A stretch of DNA of 35,286 bases, taken from a virus. Shown piece after piece: positions 8,445-16,583 of this stretch; within the stretch, counting starts at the first letter, position 1; each line of letters starts with the position of its first letter. The position numbers and the translations under genes are program-made. Below the pieces are notes generated by a model that saw only the letters and a list, made by a program, of their open reading frames with translations, did not search any database and was not told where the DNA came from. Location: the IMG/VR virus record IMGVR_UViG_3300037358_000198, positions 1 through 35,286 of that record; one strand, 5' to 3'.

Positions 8445-8810
8445 TTAAAACTCCACGCACAGGTCGTGATCTTCGCTCTCGGCTATCAGCTCGCGGGTCG
8501 CGCGCGGCATGACGATGCAGCCGTGGGAGGCGCCCCCGGGTTGCGCGATCGAATCCCCGTGGATGAAGAAGGCCGAGCGCCCGAAGGTATTGGTCTCCGG
8601 ATACGGCTCGAGCGGCATCGCGACCGGCCCCAGATGCGGATGATCGAAGGCCGCGTGAATAATCCACAGGCCCCGCGGAATCGGGCCGGCCGCCTGCACG
8701 ATCTGCATGGCGGGGACGTTCTTCCACTCGGCGTAGCCCGAGTAGCCGGTGCCGGCGAGAGCTCCGGACGGATCGGCCATATTACCCGAAGACTGGCTGT
8801 ATCGCCACAT
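8445..8810 (-). CDS. L,D-transpeptidase-like (tlde1/DUF2778-type) peptidoglycan enzyme
   Basis: 121 residues, starting at an ATG that overlaps the upstream stop as TAATG. The product begins with the family's usual opening (MWRYSQSSG, then LAGTGYSGY), has GPIPRGLW and ends with the catalytic block FFIHGDS...GGASHGCIVMP. The conserved His and the SHGC cysteine motif are those of YkuD-fold L,D-transpeptidases; the compact form is known from tlde1-type type VI effectors and related phage proteins. Likely activities are cleaving or exchanging D-Ala in peptidoglycan stems. Here it sits between structural genes, so it could be a virion-borne wall enzyme for DNA entry or the lysis enzyme; no holin was found. 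It has no signal peptide. The family call is fairly secure; the biological role is inference. Confidence 0.78.
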   Translation of the reverse strand: MWRYSQSSGNMADPSGALAGTGYSGYAEWKNVPAMQIVQAAGPIPRGLWIIHAAFDHPHLGPVAMPLEPYPETNTFGRSAFFIHGDSIAQPGGASHGCIVMPRATRELIAESEDHDLCVEF

Positions 8811-10012
8811 TAGATCCAGTACCCCCATGCGGTGATGTCGCCGGTCGAGCCCGCGCCGCTCGTGTATTCGAGGACGTTATTGACCGCGCTCGAAGGGATG
8901 GGCCGCGAAGGCGTGACCACCAGGCCGCCGGTTTGCGGCGTGCCGCTGTAGACGGTGCTCGCGCTCGCGTTGGTCTCGTCGAAAATAGTCACCGCTCCCG
9001 AGGCGGTGGGCGTCACGATGTAGCCCTCCAGATAAAAGGTGTGGCCGGAAGGCGGCGTGTAAATCGCCTGGCCGGTCTGGCTCGCCGTGTAGGCCACGTG
9101 GGCTTTCCAGGAGTTGGCCGAAGGGGAAGGCTGCACTTGCAGCGGATTGCATCCGCCGGCGGTTAAGAGGTTCCCTAGCTCCGCGCCCGCCTGAGTGCGC
9201 AGGTTGACGTGCAGGCCGCGCAAGGGAGTGATGCGGGCCGCGCTCAATTGATTCGCCGCCGGGTTGCCCGCCGGAGTGTCGTTGTAGACGCCGGCGATCA
9301 CGTTGGCGTAGGTCGTTCCCTCGGTGAAGCCGGTCTTGTCCTGGGCGCTGAGGGCCGCGCCCACCGGCGAAACCAGCGGGACCACGTTGAGCCCCTTGGT
9401 GCCGGAGATACTGCCCACGGTTGCCGTATTGACGCCGTCCGTCACTTCGATGGGCCACGCGTTCGCCACCGCCGCCGGCGCGCCCTGGGCGCCCGTCACC
9501 GTGCCCGAGACCGCAGAGGTCCCGGTCAAAGCCACCGAGCCCGTCACGGTCACCGGATTCGTGATAGTGGCCAGAGAGCCGACGTTCCAGGTACCCGATT
9601 GCGCGACGGCCGGAGTGCCTGAAATTCCCACGGTCCCCGAGACCGGCACCGTAGCCGCAATCGAAACGGGAAGGGTGTCCACGTTTCCGGCGCCGTTCGA
9701 GATGCGCACCGAAACGGGAGTGGCGATGGGAGCGCTTACAACCAGGGTGCCGCCCGCCGCGTTGGCCACCGGTACGGTCGCGCCGCTGGCGTTGACCATC
9801 ATGTTGCCGGGAACGGTGTTGACGACGGGAAGGGCCGCTACCGCCCCGCTGACCTGCACCAGGAGCCCGTTGCCCACCGTCGCGGTGAGAAGGTTATCCG
9901 AGCCGGCGATGCCTTCGGCCAGTTTCACAACCTGCATATTGGCGCCGGAAGCGGTGCCGAGGTCGGTGCGAATCAACTCGCCCGCGCCGGGCGTGATGGG
10001 AATTGTGCTCAC
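8810..10012 (-). CDS. Beta-rich virion structural/fibre protein
   Basis: 400 residues from a GTG start. The N-terminal 150 residues are short repeating beta elements rich in V, T, S and G (VPVSGTVGISGTPAVAQSG, TVTGSVALTGTSAVSGTVTG), a composition common in phage baseplate or fibre-anchoring proteins. The C-terminal 150 residues form a more compact domain (GHTFYLEGYIVTPTASGAV, PSSAVNNVLEYTSG, ending ITAWGYWI). The stop overlaps the start of the L,D-transpeptidase-like gene. No family is recognised. A repeat-bearing hairpin region and a run of ten G lie just upstream. Confidence 0.6.
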   Translation of the reverse strand: MSTIPITPGAGELIRTDLGTASGANMQVVKLAEGIAGSDNLLTATVGNGLLVQVSGAVAALPVVNTVPGNMMVNASGATVPVANAAGGTLVVSAPIATPVSVRISNGAGNVDTLPVSIAATVPVSGTVGISGTPAVAQSGTWNVGSLATITNPVTVTGSVALTGTSAVSGTVTGAQGAPAAVANAWPIEVTDGVNTATVGSISGTKGLNVVPLVSPVGAALSAQDKTGFTEGTTYANVIAGVYNDTPAGNPAANQLSAARITPLRGLHVNLRTQAGAELGNLLTAGGCNPLQVQPSPSANSWKAHVAYTASQTGQAIYTPPSGHTFYLEGYIVTPTASGAVTIFDETNASASTVYSGTPQTGGLVVTPSRPIPSSAVNNVLEYTSGAGSTGDITAWGYWI

Positions 10013-10074
10013 GCCCGTTGCTTCGCCCGCGGCGTGTTAGAATTTTCCCGCGTGGAGAGCCCTCGCAGGGATGT

Positions 10075-10134
10075 GGGGGGGGGGTGTTCTCCGTTCGCCC
10101 CGCCGGGAAGCGTTTTCTCCGTTCGCCCGGCGGG
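10075..10134 (-). terminator. G-run and duplicated GC-rich hairpin element between virion genes
   Basis: The gap holds two copies of TTCTCCGTTCGCCC (10087-10100 and 10115-10128), each beside a GC block. CCCGCCGGG (10099-10107) and CCCGGCGGG (10126-10134) are perfect 9-bp inverted arms. A run of ten G (10075-10084) follows on the plus-strand side. The element could be a leaky terminator or an RNA-processing hairpin separating two late genes. There is no U-tract on the minus-strand transcript, so intrinsic termination is doubtful. Confidence 0.45.
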
Positions 10135-10135
10135 A

Positions 10136-10822
10136 CTACTTTCCCAGCCGCGCGATCTTGCTTCTGTCGAACCTTCTCAGCTCGAACGGCAGAATGTCGT
10201 ACCCGCCGCCGACGTTGCGCGCCCGGACGTAATCGGCCATGCGCTGGGCCTCGTCGAGGAACCGGTTGAAGTAGCCGAGCGTCTTGGCGAACTCCTGCGC
10301 GCCCTCCTTCTGACGCACCTTGTAGATCGCATAGTCCACCAGCGACGGGTGATACTCCTGGTAGATCTGCGGGGTGTCCGTGTCCGCGATCATGAGCGCG
10401 GGCTGCTGCGCGTAAGTGACGTTCACGGTGGTCCCCGCCTTCGCCGGCTGCTGGTAAATGGCGAAGAAATCGAAGCCGAGCGATGCGTAGCGCGTGGGCT
10501 GCGCGCCCGCCGGAAGCGGGCTGGCCTGCCACGAGGAATCGAGCGAGTCGAGGTCCTCCAGCTCCGACGGGAAGATCTTCTGCCCCGTGGCGCTCGTCAC
10601 GCGGAGCGGCAGAATCCAGTCCTCGAAGGTTGGACGCATGTGATAAAAAGTGGTGGCCGCCGCCAGCGCGAAGGGGATCGTGATCTCCAGGCACAGCGTC
10701 AGAAGCACGAAGAATCCCTGCGCCTCGTTCAGCGCGGCGTTCACTTCCGCCGTCGAATAGTAGGTCGCGGTGAGCTCGTTCACGCGCTGAAGGACGCGGG
10801 TCCGCATATCGGAAAGCTGCAC
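10136..10822 (-). CDS. Head-tail adaptor-like protein, paralogue of the 7788-8438 product
   Basis: 228 residues. It opens with a helical region (MRTRVLQRVNEL, TAEVNAALNEAQGFFVLLTLCL), as seen in phage adaptor proteins where an N-terminal helix bundle contacts the portal. A beta insert contains ELEDLDSLDSSW and QPTRYA, and the C-terminal helices contain LVDYAIYKVRQKEGAQE and YFNRFLDEAQRMADYVRAR. It resembles the 7788-8438 product in order and motifs, indicating duplication within the tail cluster. It lies next to another virion protein (10824-11786) in the same orientation. Role: probable head-completion or tail-adaptor protein; the family name is not certain. Confidence 0.6.
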   Translation of the reverse strand: MQLSDMRTRVLQRVNELTATYYSTAEVNAALNEAQGFFVLLTLCLEITIPFALAAATTFYHMRPTFEDWILPLRVTSATGQKIFPSELEDLDSLDSSWQASPLPAGAQPTRYASLGFDFFAIYQQPAKAGTTVNVTYAQQPALMIADTDTPQIYQEYHPSLVDYAIYKVRQKEGAQEFAKTLGYFNRFLDEAQRMADYVRARNVGGGYDILPFELRRFDRSKIARLGK

Positions 10823-10823
10823 G

Positions 10824-11786
10824 CTAAGCTCCCGGGCCCTGTCCGCCCAGCCATCCGGTCCAGCTGGTCCCGCGCCGCAAGCGATCCGAGCGGTGACGGC
10901 TGATGTGCTCCGCCATCTCGATCCGCGTGGCCCCGATCCGGAACGACTCCGTGCGGATCATCTCCTGCATGCGCGCCTTAAATAAAGCCTCGTGCCCCTC
11001 CGCGGCCGTGAATTTTTCCTGCCACAATCGAACGTCGGCCGCCACGCCGCTATTGAGCGCGGCCGGCCGCACGAAAGGCAGCGCCGCCACGCTGGTCTGG
11101 CCGGGGCCGTAGTTCACATCTTCCGCCGTGACCTTCACCGAGTAGCCGGTCAGCTCCATGGGAATGGGGTAGAGCTCGATCTGCATCACCGGCGGCGTGG
11201 TCTCGGAGTCCATATAGGAGGACCAGTATTTGGCGTCTCCGTAATCGGAGCGCGAAGGCGCGCTGGCGTTGAGTTGAGCCTGGCTGATGAAGTCGAGGTC
11301 GTAATCGTTATCGAGATCCCGCACTCCGCTGATGAGCCGCACGCTGGGAGGCATCTGGTAAATGGCCTGGTCGAGCTGATAGTCGAGGCCCGCGGTGGGA
11401 GTCACCGGCGGCGGCGGGCTCGCGCCCTCGAGCTGGCCGCCGAAGAATCCGTCGTACGCGCGGTCGAGCGTGCCCTGCACGGGGCTCACATAGGTGAACG
11501 AGAAGTAGGCGTCGTCTCCCGGCAGCCGGAAGTAGCAGCCGGTCTGCGCCGGCGTCCACGCCGTCCCGGCGCCGAAGACCACGTTCGATCCGATCTCGAC
11601 CGTCACCGTTCCCGCGTTCACTTCGTTGGGAGCCTGGATGGTGACGTTGGCTTCGATGCGCGTCCACGGGAGCTGATCGAGCAGCGCCTGGTAGCGGTCC
11701 ATGATCCAGCCGTCCAGTAGCTCGATGGGAGCCTCGGGAAACTGCTGCTTGAGACGGAGCCTGGTCTGGCCGTAGGTGGCTACCAC
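10824..11786 (-). CDS. Virion structural protein, tail adaptor-like
   Basis: 320 residues from a GTG that overlaps the end of the upstream gene by 7 bp. The N-terminal helix pair (LRLKQQFPEAPIELLDGWIM) is followed by a small beta domain (TVTVEIGSNVVFGAGTAWT, then CYFRLPGD) that I recognise as a recurring module of phage tail-accessory proteins (a V.G.GT.WT..Q.G turn with a strand). Next come a linker, a domain with LYPIPMELTGYSVKV, and a helical end (EGHEALFKARMQEMIR). Its place between the adaptor-like gene and the fibre genes fits a neck or tail-connector role. Function is by position and module only. Confidence 0.6.
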   Translation of the reverse strand: MVATYGQTRLRLKQQFPEAPIELLDGWIMDRYQALLDQLPWTRIEANVTIQAPNEVNAGTVTVEIGSNVVFGAGTAWTPAQTGCYFRLPGDDAYFSFTYVSPVQGTLDRAYDGFFGGQLEGASPPPPVTPTAGLDYQLDQAIYQMPPSVRLISGVRDLDNDYDLDFISQAQLNASAPSRSDYGDAKYWSSYMDSETTPPVMQIELYPIPMELTGYSVKVTAEDVNYGPGQTSVAALPFVRPAALNSGVAADVRLWQEKFTAAEGHEALFKARMQEMIRTESFRIGATRIEMAEHISRHRSDRLRRGTSWTGWLGGQGPGA

Positions 11787-13390
11787 TTCATCCGCCCGCT
11801 TGTTTTGAGATTCTGGAGCGTCTCGCCGCCGCCCGCCAGCCAGTTACCCGCGTAGTTGGTCTGCCAGACGATCACTTCGGAGTAGTTCTGCGACTGCGCT
11901 CCGCTATCGTGCTGCGAGCTTTGAATGTCCGCCACACCCCACTGGCCGTTGAAGCTCGAATGCGAGAAGCCGCCGTAATAGGCGGGGAAAACGCCCGAGA
12001 CGCCGGGGAACCATGCGAGTTCCCACGCCGTACCCCGCGTCTGCTGGTCGGTCATCCGCGCCCAGCTCACGCCGTCCAGGAGGTTGAAGATACTGAACTC
12101 GGTGAGTTGGTGCAGCGTACAGCCTCCGAAGGGCGAGGACTGAGCCACGCAATCGTCCACCGTCGCCGGCGGAATGAAGTGATTCGACTGGACGTACATC
12201 ATCTGCCCGTTTCTCGAGATCTCGAACTCCTCGTAGCAGGTGTTATTGCCGTTGGGGCTGAGGCAGTTGGTGAGCGCGTTCGTTCCGGTCGTCGGAATCA
12301 CCGCCGTGTAACTCGCCGGCGGATTGATCATTTTCACGCTCGCGCCGAGCGGCGGGCTAGTCATCGTGAAGCTCATCGAGCCCGAGACTTCGACGCCGTC
12401 CTGATGCACCCCCAGCCCTAAGTTTTCGCAGGTGACCGCGCCCGTCGTGTAAGTGTCGAACTGCGGGATCTGGTTGGCCTGGGTGTACATGGTCAGCGTG
12501 CCGTTGGGGTTCAGGACCACGCTCGAAGCCTTGTAGTAAACGTCGCAAGGCCCGTCGCTGATGGCCGTCGCGTGCGCGGCCAGCATGGTCTCAAAGGCCG
12601 CAGTCTGGGGACACCAGGCCGTGTCGCTCACGATCGCCGGAATGCCGCCCGTTCCGCCGGTCCAGTTCACCAGGGCGAAGTGCTCGACCCAGGGGATGAT
12701 GTAACTCGACGAATAGGTCGCGCACGCGGCGGGAATCGTGACGGGATTCCTCTCGGTCCAGTAAACGTAAGTGCCCGCCGTCCAGCCGCCCGTGGCGGTG
12801 GCGAGGGTGAAGGTGTGCGCGTCGATCGACGACCCGCCCGTCGTGTTCAAATTACTGATCACGCCGCAGCCGTAAGTGCCGGTTCCGCCGGTGCAGGCGG
12901 TGGAAGTTCCATTGCCGATCGAGGTGATGCTGTTGGCGAGAACGATCTGGTATCCCGTGCCCGGACCCGGAGTCGTCGCGCTGCTCACGTTGGCGGCCGT
13001 CTGCGCGGTGGCCACCAGGTGCGTGCCGTCCGTATCCGGATCGCCGATCGAGGCGTCGGCGTTCAGCACCGCGCTCGCGCCGTGCAGCGCGCTCGTCAAA
13101 TTCACCAGCGTGGGGGCGGTCGTCCAACTGCCGCCCGCTTGCGTGGCTTCCCATACGTCCCATTGCCCGGTCCCCCGGTAGTCGGGCTTGCCGCCGTTGG
13201 TGTACAGGCAGCTCGGAGGCTGCACGTTCACCGCGTTCGGGCTCAGCACCGTGGTCTGCGAATCGAAGATAATGTGCGTCGAGTCCACCCACGAGGCCCG
13301 TGCGCCACACGAGGAGATCACCGTGCCCGTGGTGGGAATAATCTGGGCCGCGAGAGGCAGCGCCGCGAGAAACAGCAGAAGCGCGCGCAT
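11780..13390 (-). CDS. Exported-looking virion-cluster protein with signal peptide
   Basis: 536 residues. I chose the ATG at 13390 because it overlaps the upstream stop as TAATG and gives a classic signal peptide (MRALLLFLAALPLAAQ); the longer open frame upstream reads through another gene. The mature part is beta-rich with many cysteines (for example SCGARASW, PPSCLY, TACTGG, YGCGV), more than usual for phage cytoplasmic proteins and consistent with disulfides in an oxidising compartment. Segments such as QWDVWEATQAGG and FEISRNGQMMYVQSNHF suggest a propeller-like or adhesion fold, not identified. It lies between the tail fibre and an adaptor gene. The export signal is seen directly; a role as a receptor-binding or surface protein is inference. 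Confidence 0.65.
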   Translation of the reverse strand: MRALLLFLAALPLAAQIIPTTGTVISSCGARASWVDSTHIIFDSQTTVLSPNAVNVQPPSCLYTNGGKPDYRGTGQWDVWEATQAGGSWTTAPTLVNLTSALHGASAVLNADASIGDPDTDGTHLVATAQTAANVSSATTPGPGTGYQIVLANSITSIGNGTSTACTGGTGTYGCGVISNLNTTGGSSIDAHTFTLATATGGWTAGTYVYWTERNPVTIPAACATYSSSYIIPWVEHFALVNWTGGTGGIPAIVSDTAWCPQTAAFETMLAAHATAISDGPCDVYYKASSVVLNPNGTLTMYTQANQIPQFDTYTTGAVTCENLGLGVHQDGVEVSGSMSFTMTSPPLGASVKMINPPASYTAVIPTTGTNALTNCLSPNGNNTCYEEFEISRNGQMMYVQSNHFIPPATVDDCVAQSSPFGGCTLHQLTEFSIFNLLDGVSWARMTDQQTRGTAWELAWFPGVSGVFPAYYGGFSHSSFNGQWGVADIQSSQHDSGAQSQNYSEVIVWQTNYAGNWLAGGGETLQNLKTSGRMKW

Positions 13391-16134
13391 TATTGGAGCC
13401 TCGTGACCGCCGCGTCCACGGTGAAGGTCGGAGTGCCGGTACCGCACGCGGTGAAGGCCACCGCGTATTGAATAATGGTCCCGTTGGTGATCACGTTGTA
13501 GTCGCCGCTCGATGAGGAGGTCGCAATGTTCGCCGTGGTGGTGAACGGGTAAGTGCTGGCCCACGCGGTGGCCGTGGCGCTGGTTTGATTGAGAGACTGG
13601 GGAACCACCGCCGCATGTTGAACCGCGCCCGCGTCGGTCCAGGTCAGCGAGAAGACGGCCGCACCGGTCGAGGGCGTGGCGCAGCCCACCGTTTGGACGA
13701 TCGACCAATGCACGTGATACTCGCCGGCGTTGCCGCACTGGGTGGCCCCGGAGCCGCAGAGAGTGGACGTCGAGATGGCCGCGCTCTGGCTGGTGCTCAC
13801 CGCTCCCAGCGTGATGGGATGGCCGACGCCCGCGGTGGTGAGTAAGTCGTCGGTGACCTGAAGGCCGCTGGTGGACCACTTATCCCAGACCGTGCCGCCG
13901 CCGGCGTTGGTGAATTCGACGAAGCCCGCCGCGCCGGCGCTCCCGCCGCCCGCTCCGGCGTTGGGGACCTTGAACTGGTAGTAACCCGCGGCGCCGTTGG
14001 TGCCCGTGCCGTTGCCGCCCTGTCCGCTCGAGAACACGCAAGGGCCGCCCGCTCCGCCCGTGGCCGTCGTTCCCGTGGCCGCGCCGCCCGTTCCGCCGCA
14101 CGTGACGGCGACGGTGCCTCCCGCCCCCCCGGTAGCCGAGTTGGCGCTGGTAGCCCCGCCGCCGGGAGTGCTGATGGTGCTCGACGCGCCCACGCCGCCG
14201 TTGCCGGTCGAGACCGAAGCCGGAGCCGCCGATCCGGAGAGCGAGTATCCGCACGATGCGTCCGGGGTCGCGCCGTTGCACGTGACGGCCAAGGTCGCCG
14301 CCACGCCGGCCGCGCCGTTCTTGACCGTGATCACGTTCTCGGTCGTAGCCGCCGTGCCGGTCCCGCTTCCTATCCCAAAGCCGGCGTTGCCGCTCGGGTC
14401 CTCGTAAGTCGCGCCCATGATGGTGGGGGTGTTGAGGGCGGGGCTGGTGAGGGTCTTATTGGTGAGCGTCTGCGTAGCCGCCAGTCCCACGGCCGTGTCG
14501 TTGATATTGGCCGGGAAGGTCCACGTGTTCGATCCCGCGGGAGTCGCGCTCAGCACGAAGTCGGTCGAGAAAACTCCCGTCGAATCATACGCGAACCAGT
14601 TGCCCGTGGCCGACGTGTTGGTGGTCTGGAGAATTGAAAACGATCCCGTCCCCGCGCCGCTCACGTCGCCCGACTGATCCGCCGTGGCCGTCGCATAAGT
14701 GGTCTGGACGCCGTCGGTGGTGTAGAAGACGGCGAGCTGGTTGACCAGGCTCGAAGGCGAAGCGGTGTGGTTGTAATTAATCTGGCCGGCCACGCTGGCG
14801 AGGGTGGTGAGGTTCGCGGAGTAGGCTTGGACGTTGGTGCCGATGGCCAAGCCGAGATTCGTGCGCGCGGTGGATTCGTTGGTCAGGTCGGAGAGGTTGT
14901 TCGCGATGTTAGCGGGCGTGAATCCCAGCGCGGCCTGGAAGTAGGCCGTGGTCTGAGTCGCCGCGGTACCGAGACCGAGATTGGTGCGCGCGGTGGAAGC
15001 GCTGGCCAGGTCCGATAGATTGTTGGCCGCCTGCGCGAAAAACGCCGTGGTCTGAGTCGCCGCGGTACCGAGACCGAGATTGGTGCGCGCGGTGGACGCG
15101 GCGCCGATATCCGACAGGTTGTTCGACGCCTGCAGAAAGAAAGCGTTGGCCTGGACCGCCGCCGCGCCTAAGCCGAGATTGGTTCTCGCGGTGGACGGGC
15201 TGCCGAGATCCGACAGGTTATTCGACGCCTGAAGGAAAAACGCGGTGGTCTCGGTCGCCGCCGCGCCGAGACCGAGATTCGAGCGCGCGGTGGAAGCCGA
15301 CGCGAGATCCGAAAGATTGTTGGCGTCCTGCAGAAAGCTGGTGGGTCCGTAGGCGCTGATGACGATGGCCGAGCTGCCGGACCCGACGACGAACAGGCCG
15401 CCGGTCAGGCCCGAGCCGTTCACATTTCCGCTGCCCGTGCCGCACGTGCCGCCGTTATCTACGAGGTCTCCGGCCGAGCCGATGGAGACGCAGTGGGTGT
15501 AAGTCAGCGTCCCGGTCGAGGTCGCGATCTTAGCTCCGGTTCCGGTCTGCGTTTTCGCGGAAAGGGCGTCGAGCTCCGCCGACCACGCTTCGACGTTGGC
15601 TCCGATGGCGAGTCCTAAATTGGTACGCGCGGAAGATGCGCTCACAAAGTCCGCGCCGTTGTTGGCGACGTTGGCCGGGGTGTAGCCGAGAGAAGCCTGG
15701 ACGCCGGTGAGCTGCGAGTAAGTGGCCGATCCCGCGATCTGCGAGAAGCTCAGTTGGCCCAGCGTCCACGCCGTGCCGGTGTAGTAGGCGAGGTAGTTCG
15801 GCGCGCCCCCCAGCGGGAACTGGGTCACGGCGATATTGCCGGTGAGCGAGCTGAAAGCCGATGCTCCTCCGCCCGAGGAGTTGGCCGCCCAGAGGCCGTT
15901 GAAACAGGTGAAATGATTGCCCGACGCGAGGCTCACCACCTCCTGGTACTTCTGCGGATAGAGCGTGCAGGCCCCGCCTATAGCCGGATCGGCGGCCACC
16001 ACGGGCGGAAACCACGCGATCGCGCCGGAGGCGTCCACGGTCGAGGAAAACAGCTGGGGCGTCGAGCCCGGTCCGTTGAACGTGTTCTGAGCGAAAAGGG
16101 AAGAGGCGATCAGTAGTAAGATGGGAAGCCGCAA
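13390..16134 (-). CDS. Long tail fibre with NLSDL/ARTNLGLG repeats and signal peptide
   Basis: 914 residues from a TTG start with AGGAG upstream. The first 16 residues (read as MRLPILLLIASSLFAQ) are a Sec-type signal peptide. After a beta-rich head come about six 33-residue repeats with NNLSDL...STARTNLGLG, the shaft repeat typical of phage tail fibres. Then a fibre segment resembles the exported fibre of many prophages (GLAATQTLTNKTLTSP), followed by a glycine-rich stretch (GGAGGTVAV, GGTGGAATGTTATGGAGG) and a C-terminal beta domain with several cysteines. Predicted role: trimeric receptor-binding fibre. The signal peptide is the odd part: fibres are normally assembled in the cytoplasm. The gene heads a fibre/exported-protein pair and is followed by the 536-residue product with overlapping stop and start. 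Confidence 0.82.
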   Translation of the reverse strand: MRLPILLLIASSLFAQNTFNGPGSTPQLFSSTVDASGAIAWFPPVVAADPAIGGACTLYPQKYQEVVSLASGNHFTCFNGLWAANSSGGGASAFSSLTGNIAVTQFPLGGAPNYLAYYTGTAWTLGQLSFSQIAGSATYSQLTGVQASLGYTPANVANNGADFVSASSARTNLGLAIGANVEAWSAELDALSAKTQTGTGAKIATSTGTLTYTHCVSIGSAGDLVDNGGTCGTGSGNVNGSGLTGGLFVVGSGSSAIVISAYGPTSFLQDANNLSDLASASTARSNLGLGAAATETTAFFLQASNNLSDLGSPSTARTNLGLGAAAVQANAFFLQASNNLSDIGAASTARTNLGLGTAATQTTAFFAQAANNLSDLASASTARTNLGLGTAATQTTAYFQAALGFTPANIANNLSDLTNESTARTNLGLAIGTNVQAYSANLTTLASVAGQINYNHTASPSSLVNQLAVFYTTDGVQTTYATATADQSGDVSGAGTGSFSILQTTNTSATGNWFAYDSTGVFSTDFVLSATPAGSNTWTFPANINDTAVGLAATQTLTNKTLTSPALNTPTIMGATYEDPSGNAGFGIGSGTGTAATTENVITVKNGAAGVAATLAVTCNGATPDASCGYSLSGSAAPASVSTGNGGVGASSTISTPGGGATSANSATGGAGGTVAVTCGGTGGAATGTTATGGAGGPCVFSSGQGGNGTGTNGAAGYYQFKVPNAGAGGGSAGAAGFVEFTNAGGGTVWDKWSTSGLQVTDDLLTTAGVGHPITLGAVSTSQSAAISTSTLCGSGATQCGNAGEYHVHWSIVQTVGCATPSTGAAVFSLTWTDAGAVQHAAVVPQSLNQTSATATAWASTYPFTTTANIATSSSSGDYNVITNGTIIQYAVAFTACGTGTPTFTVDAAVTRLQ
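14860..15660 (-). repeat. Tandem ~100-bp tail-fibre shaft repeats
   Basis: About six units of about 99 bp encode NNLSDLxxxSTARTNLGLGxAAT. Several neighbouring units share near-identical DNA (for example the block reading ACCGAGATTGGTGCGCGCGG on the plus strand recurs), so the array may expand or contract by recombination and change fibre length. Confidence 0.8.
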
Positions 16135-16177
16135 GGGGAATGCTCCTGCGGATTACTTCGCCGCCGGAGGCCCGCGC

Positions 16178-16582
16178 TTATCCGGGGAAGACTTCGCAGG
16201 AGAGCGAATAGGTGTAGCTCGAAGCGTCTCCCACGGCGACGTTCACGTCCCAGTTGTAAGGCAGGAACCGCGCCGCGGAATCGTGGATGCCGGCGGAAAC
16301 GGCTCCCACGCTGAGCCCCAGATCGAACAGGTAAAGCCCGGTGGCGGTAATGGCCGCGCCGCCCGTATTCAAGTTCGCCGCGACCGGCGTGTTTCCGAGC
16401 CGCATGCTGATCGGATCGTAGCCGCGCACCTGCACGGTGAGTCCGCCCGTGCCGCTGGCCGCGGTGACGTTCAGATACACGCGGATGGCCTGCTGCTCGG
16501 GATCGGCGAATTTCTGGCAGGCCGCGGCGGCGGTGCGCGCCAGCATCGGAAGCAGCGCGCGGATGGTTTTGATGTCGCTCAC
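16178..16582 (-). CDS. Small virion structural protein
   Basis: 134 residues. It has an N-terminal helix (TIRALLPMLARTAAAAC) followed by a beta sandwich with VYLNVTAASGTGGLTVQVRGYDP, NWDVNVAVGD and SYTYSLSCEV. The YLNVTAA.GTGGLTV.(I/V)RGYDP signature is one I know from phage virion proteins encoded next to fibre genes, with no fixed name. It is encoded between the 212-residue protein and the tail fibre, one base from the upstream gene's stop. The family resemblance is good; the function is unknown. Confidence 0.6.
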   Translation of the reverse strand: MSDIKTIRALLPMLARTAAAACQKFADPEQQAIRVYLNVTAASGTGGLTVQVRGYDPISMRLGNTPVAANLNTGGAAITATGLYLFDLGLSVGAVSAGIHDSAARFLPYNWDVNVAVGDASSYTYSLSCEVFPG

Positions 16583-16583
16583 A

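Noticed and set aside
13391-13879. An N-terminal extension of the 536-residue protein upstream of 13390
   Set aside because: It overlaps the end of the fibre gene in another frame and is arginine/histidine-rich; the ATG at 13390 gives the signal peptide and a stop-start overlap.
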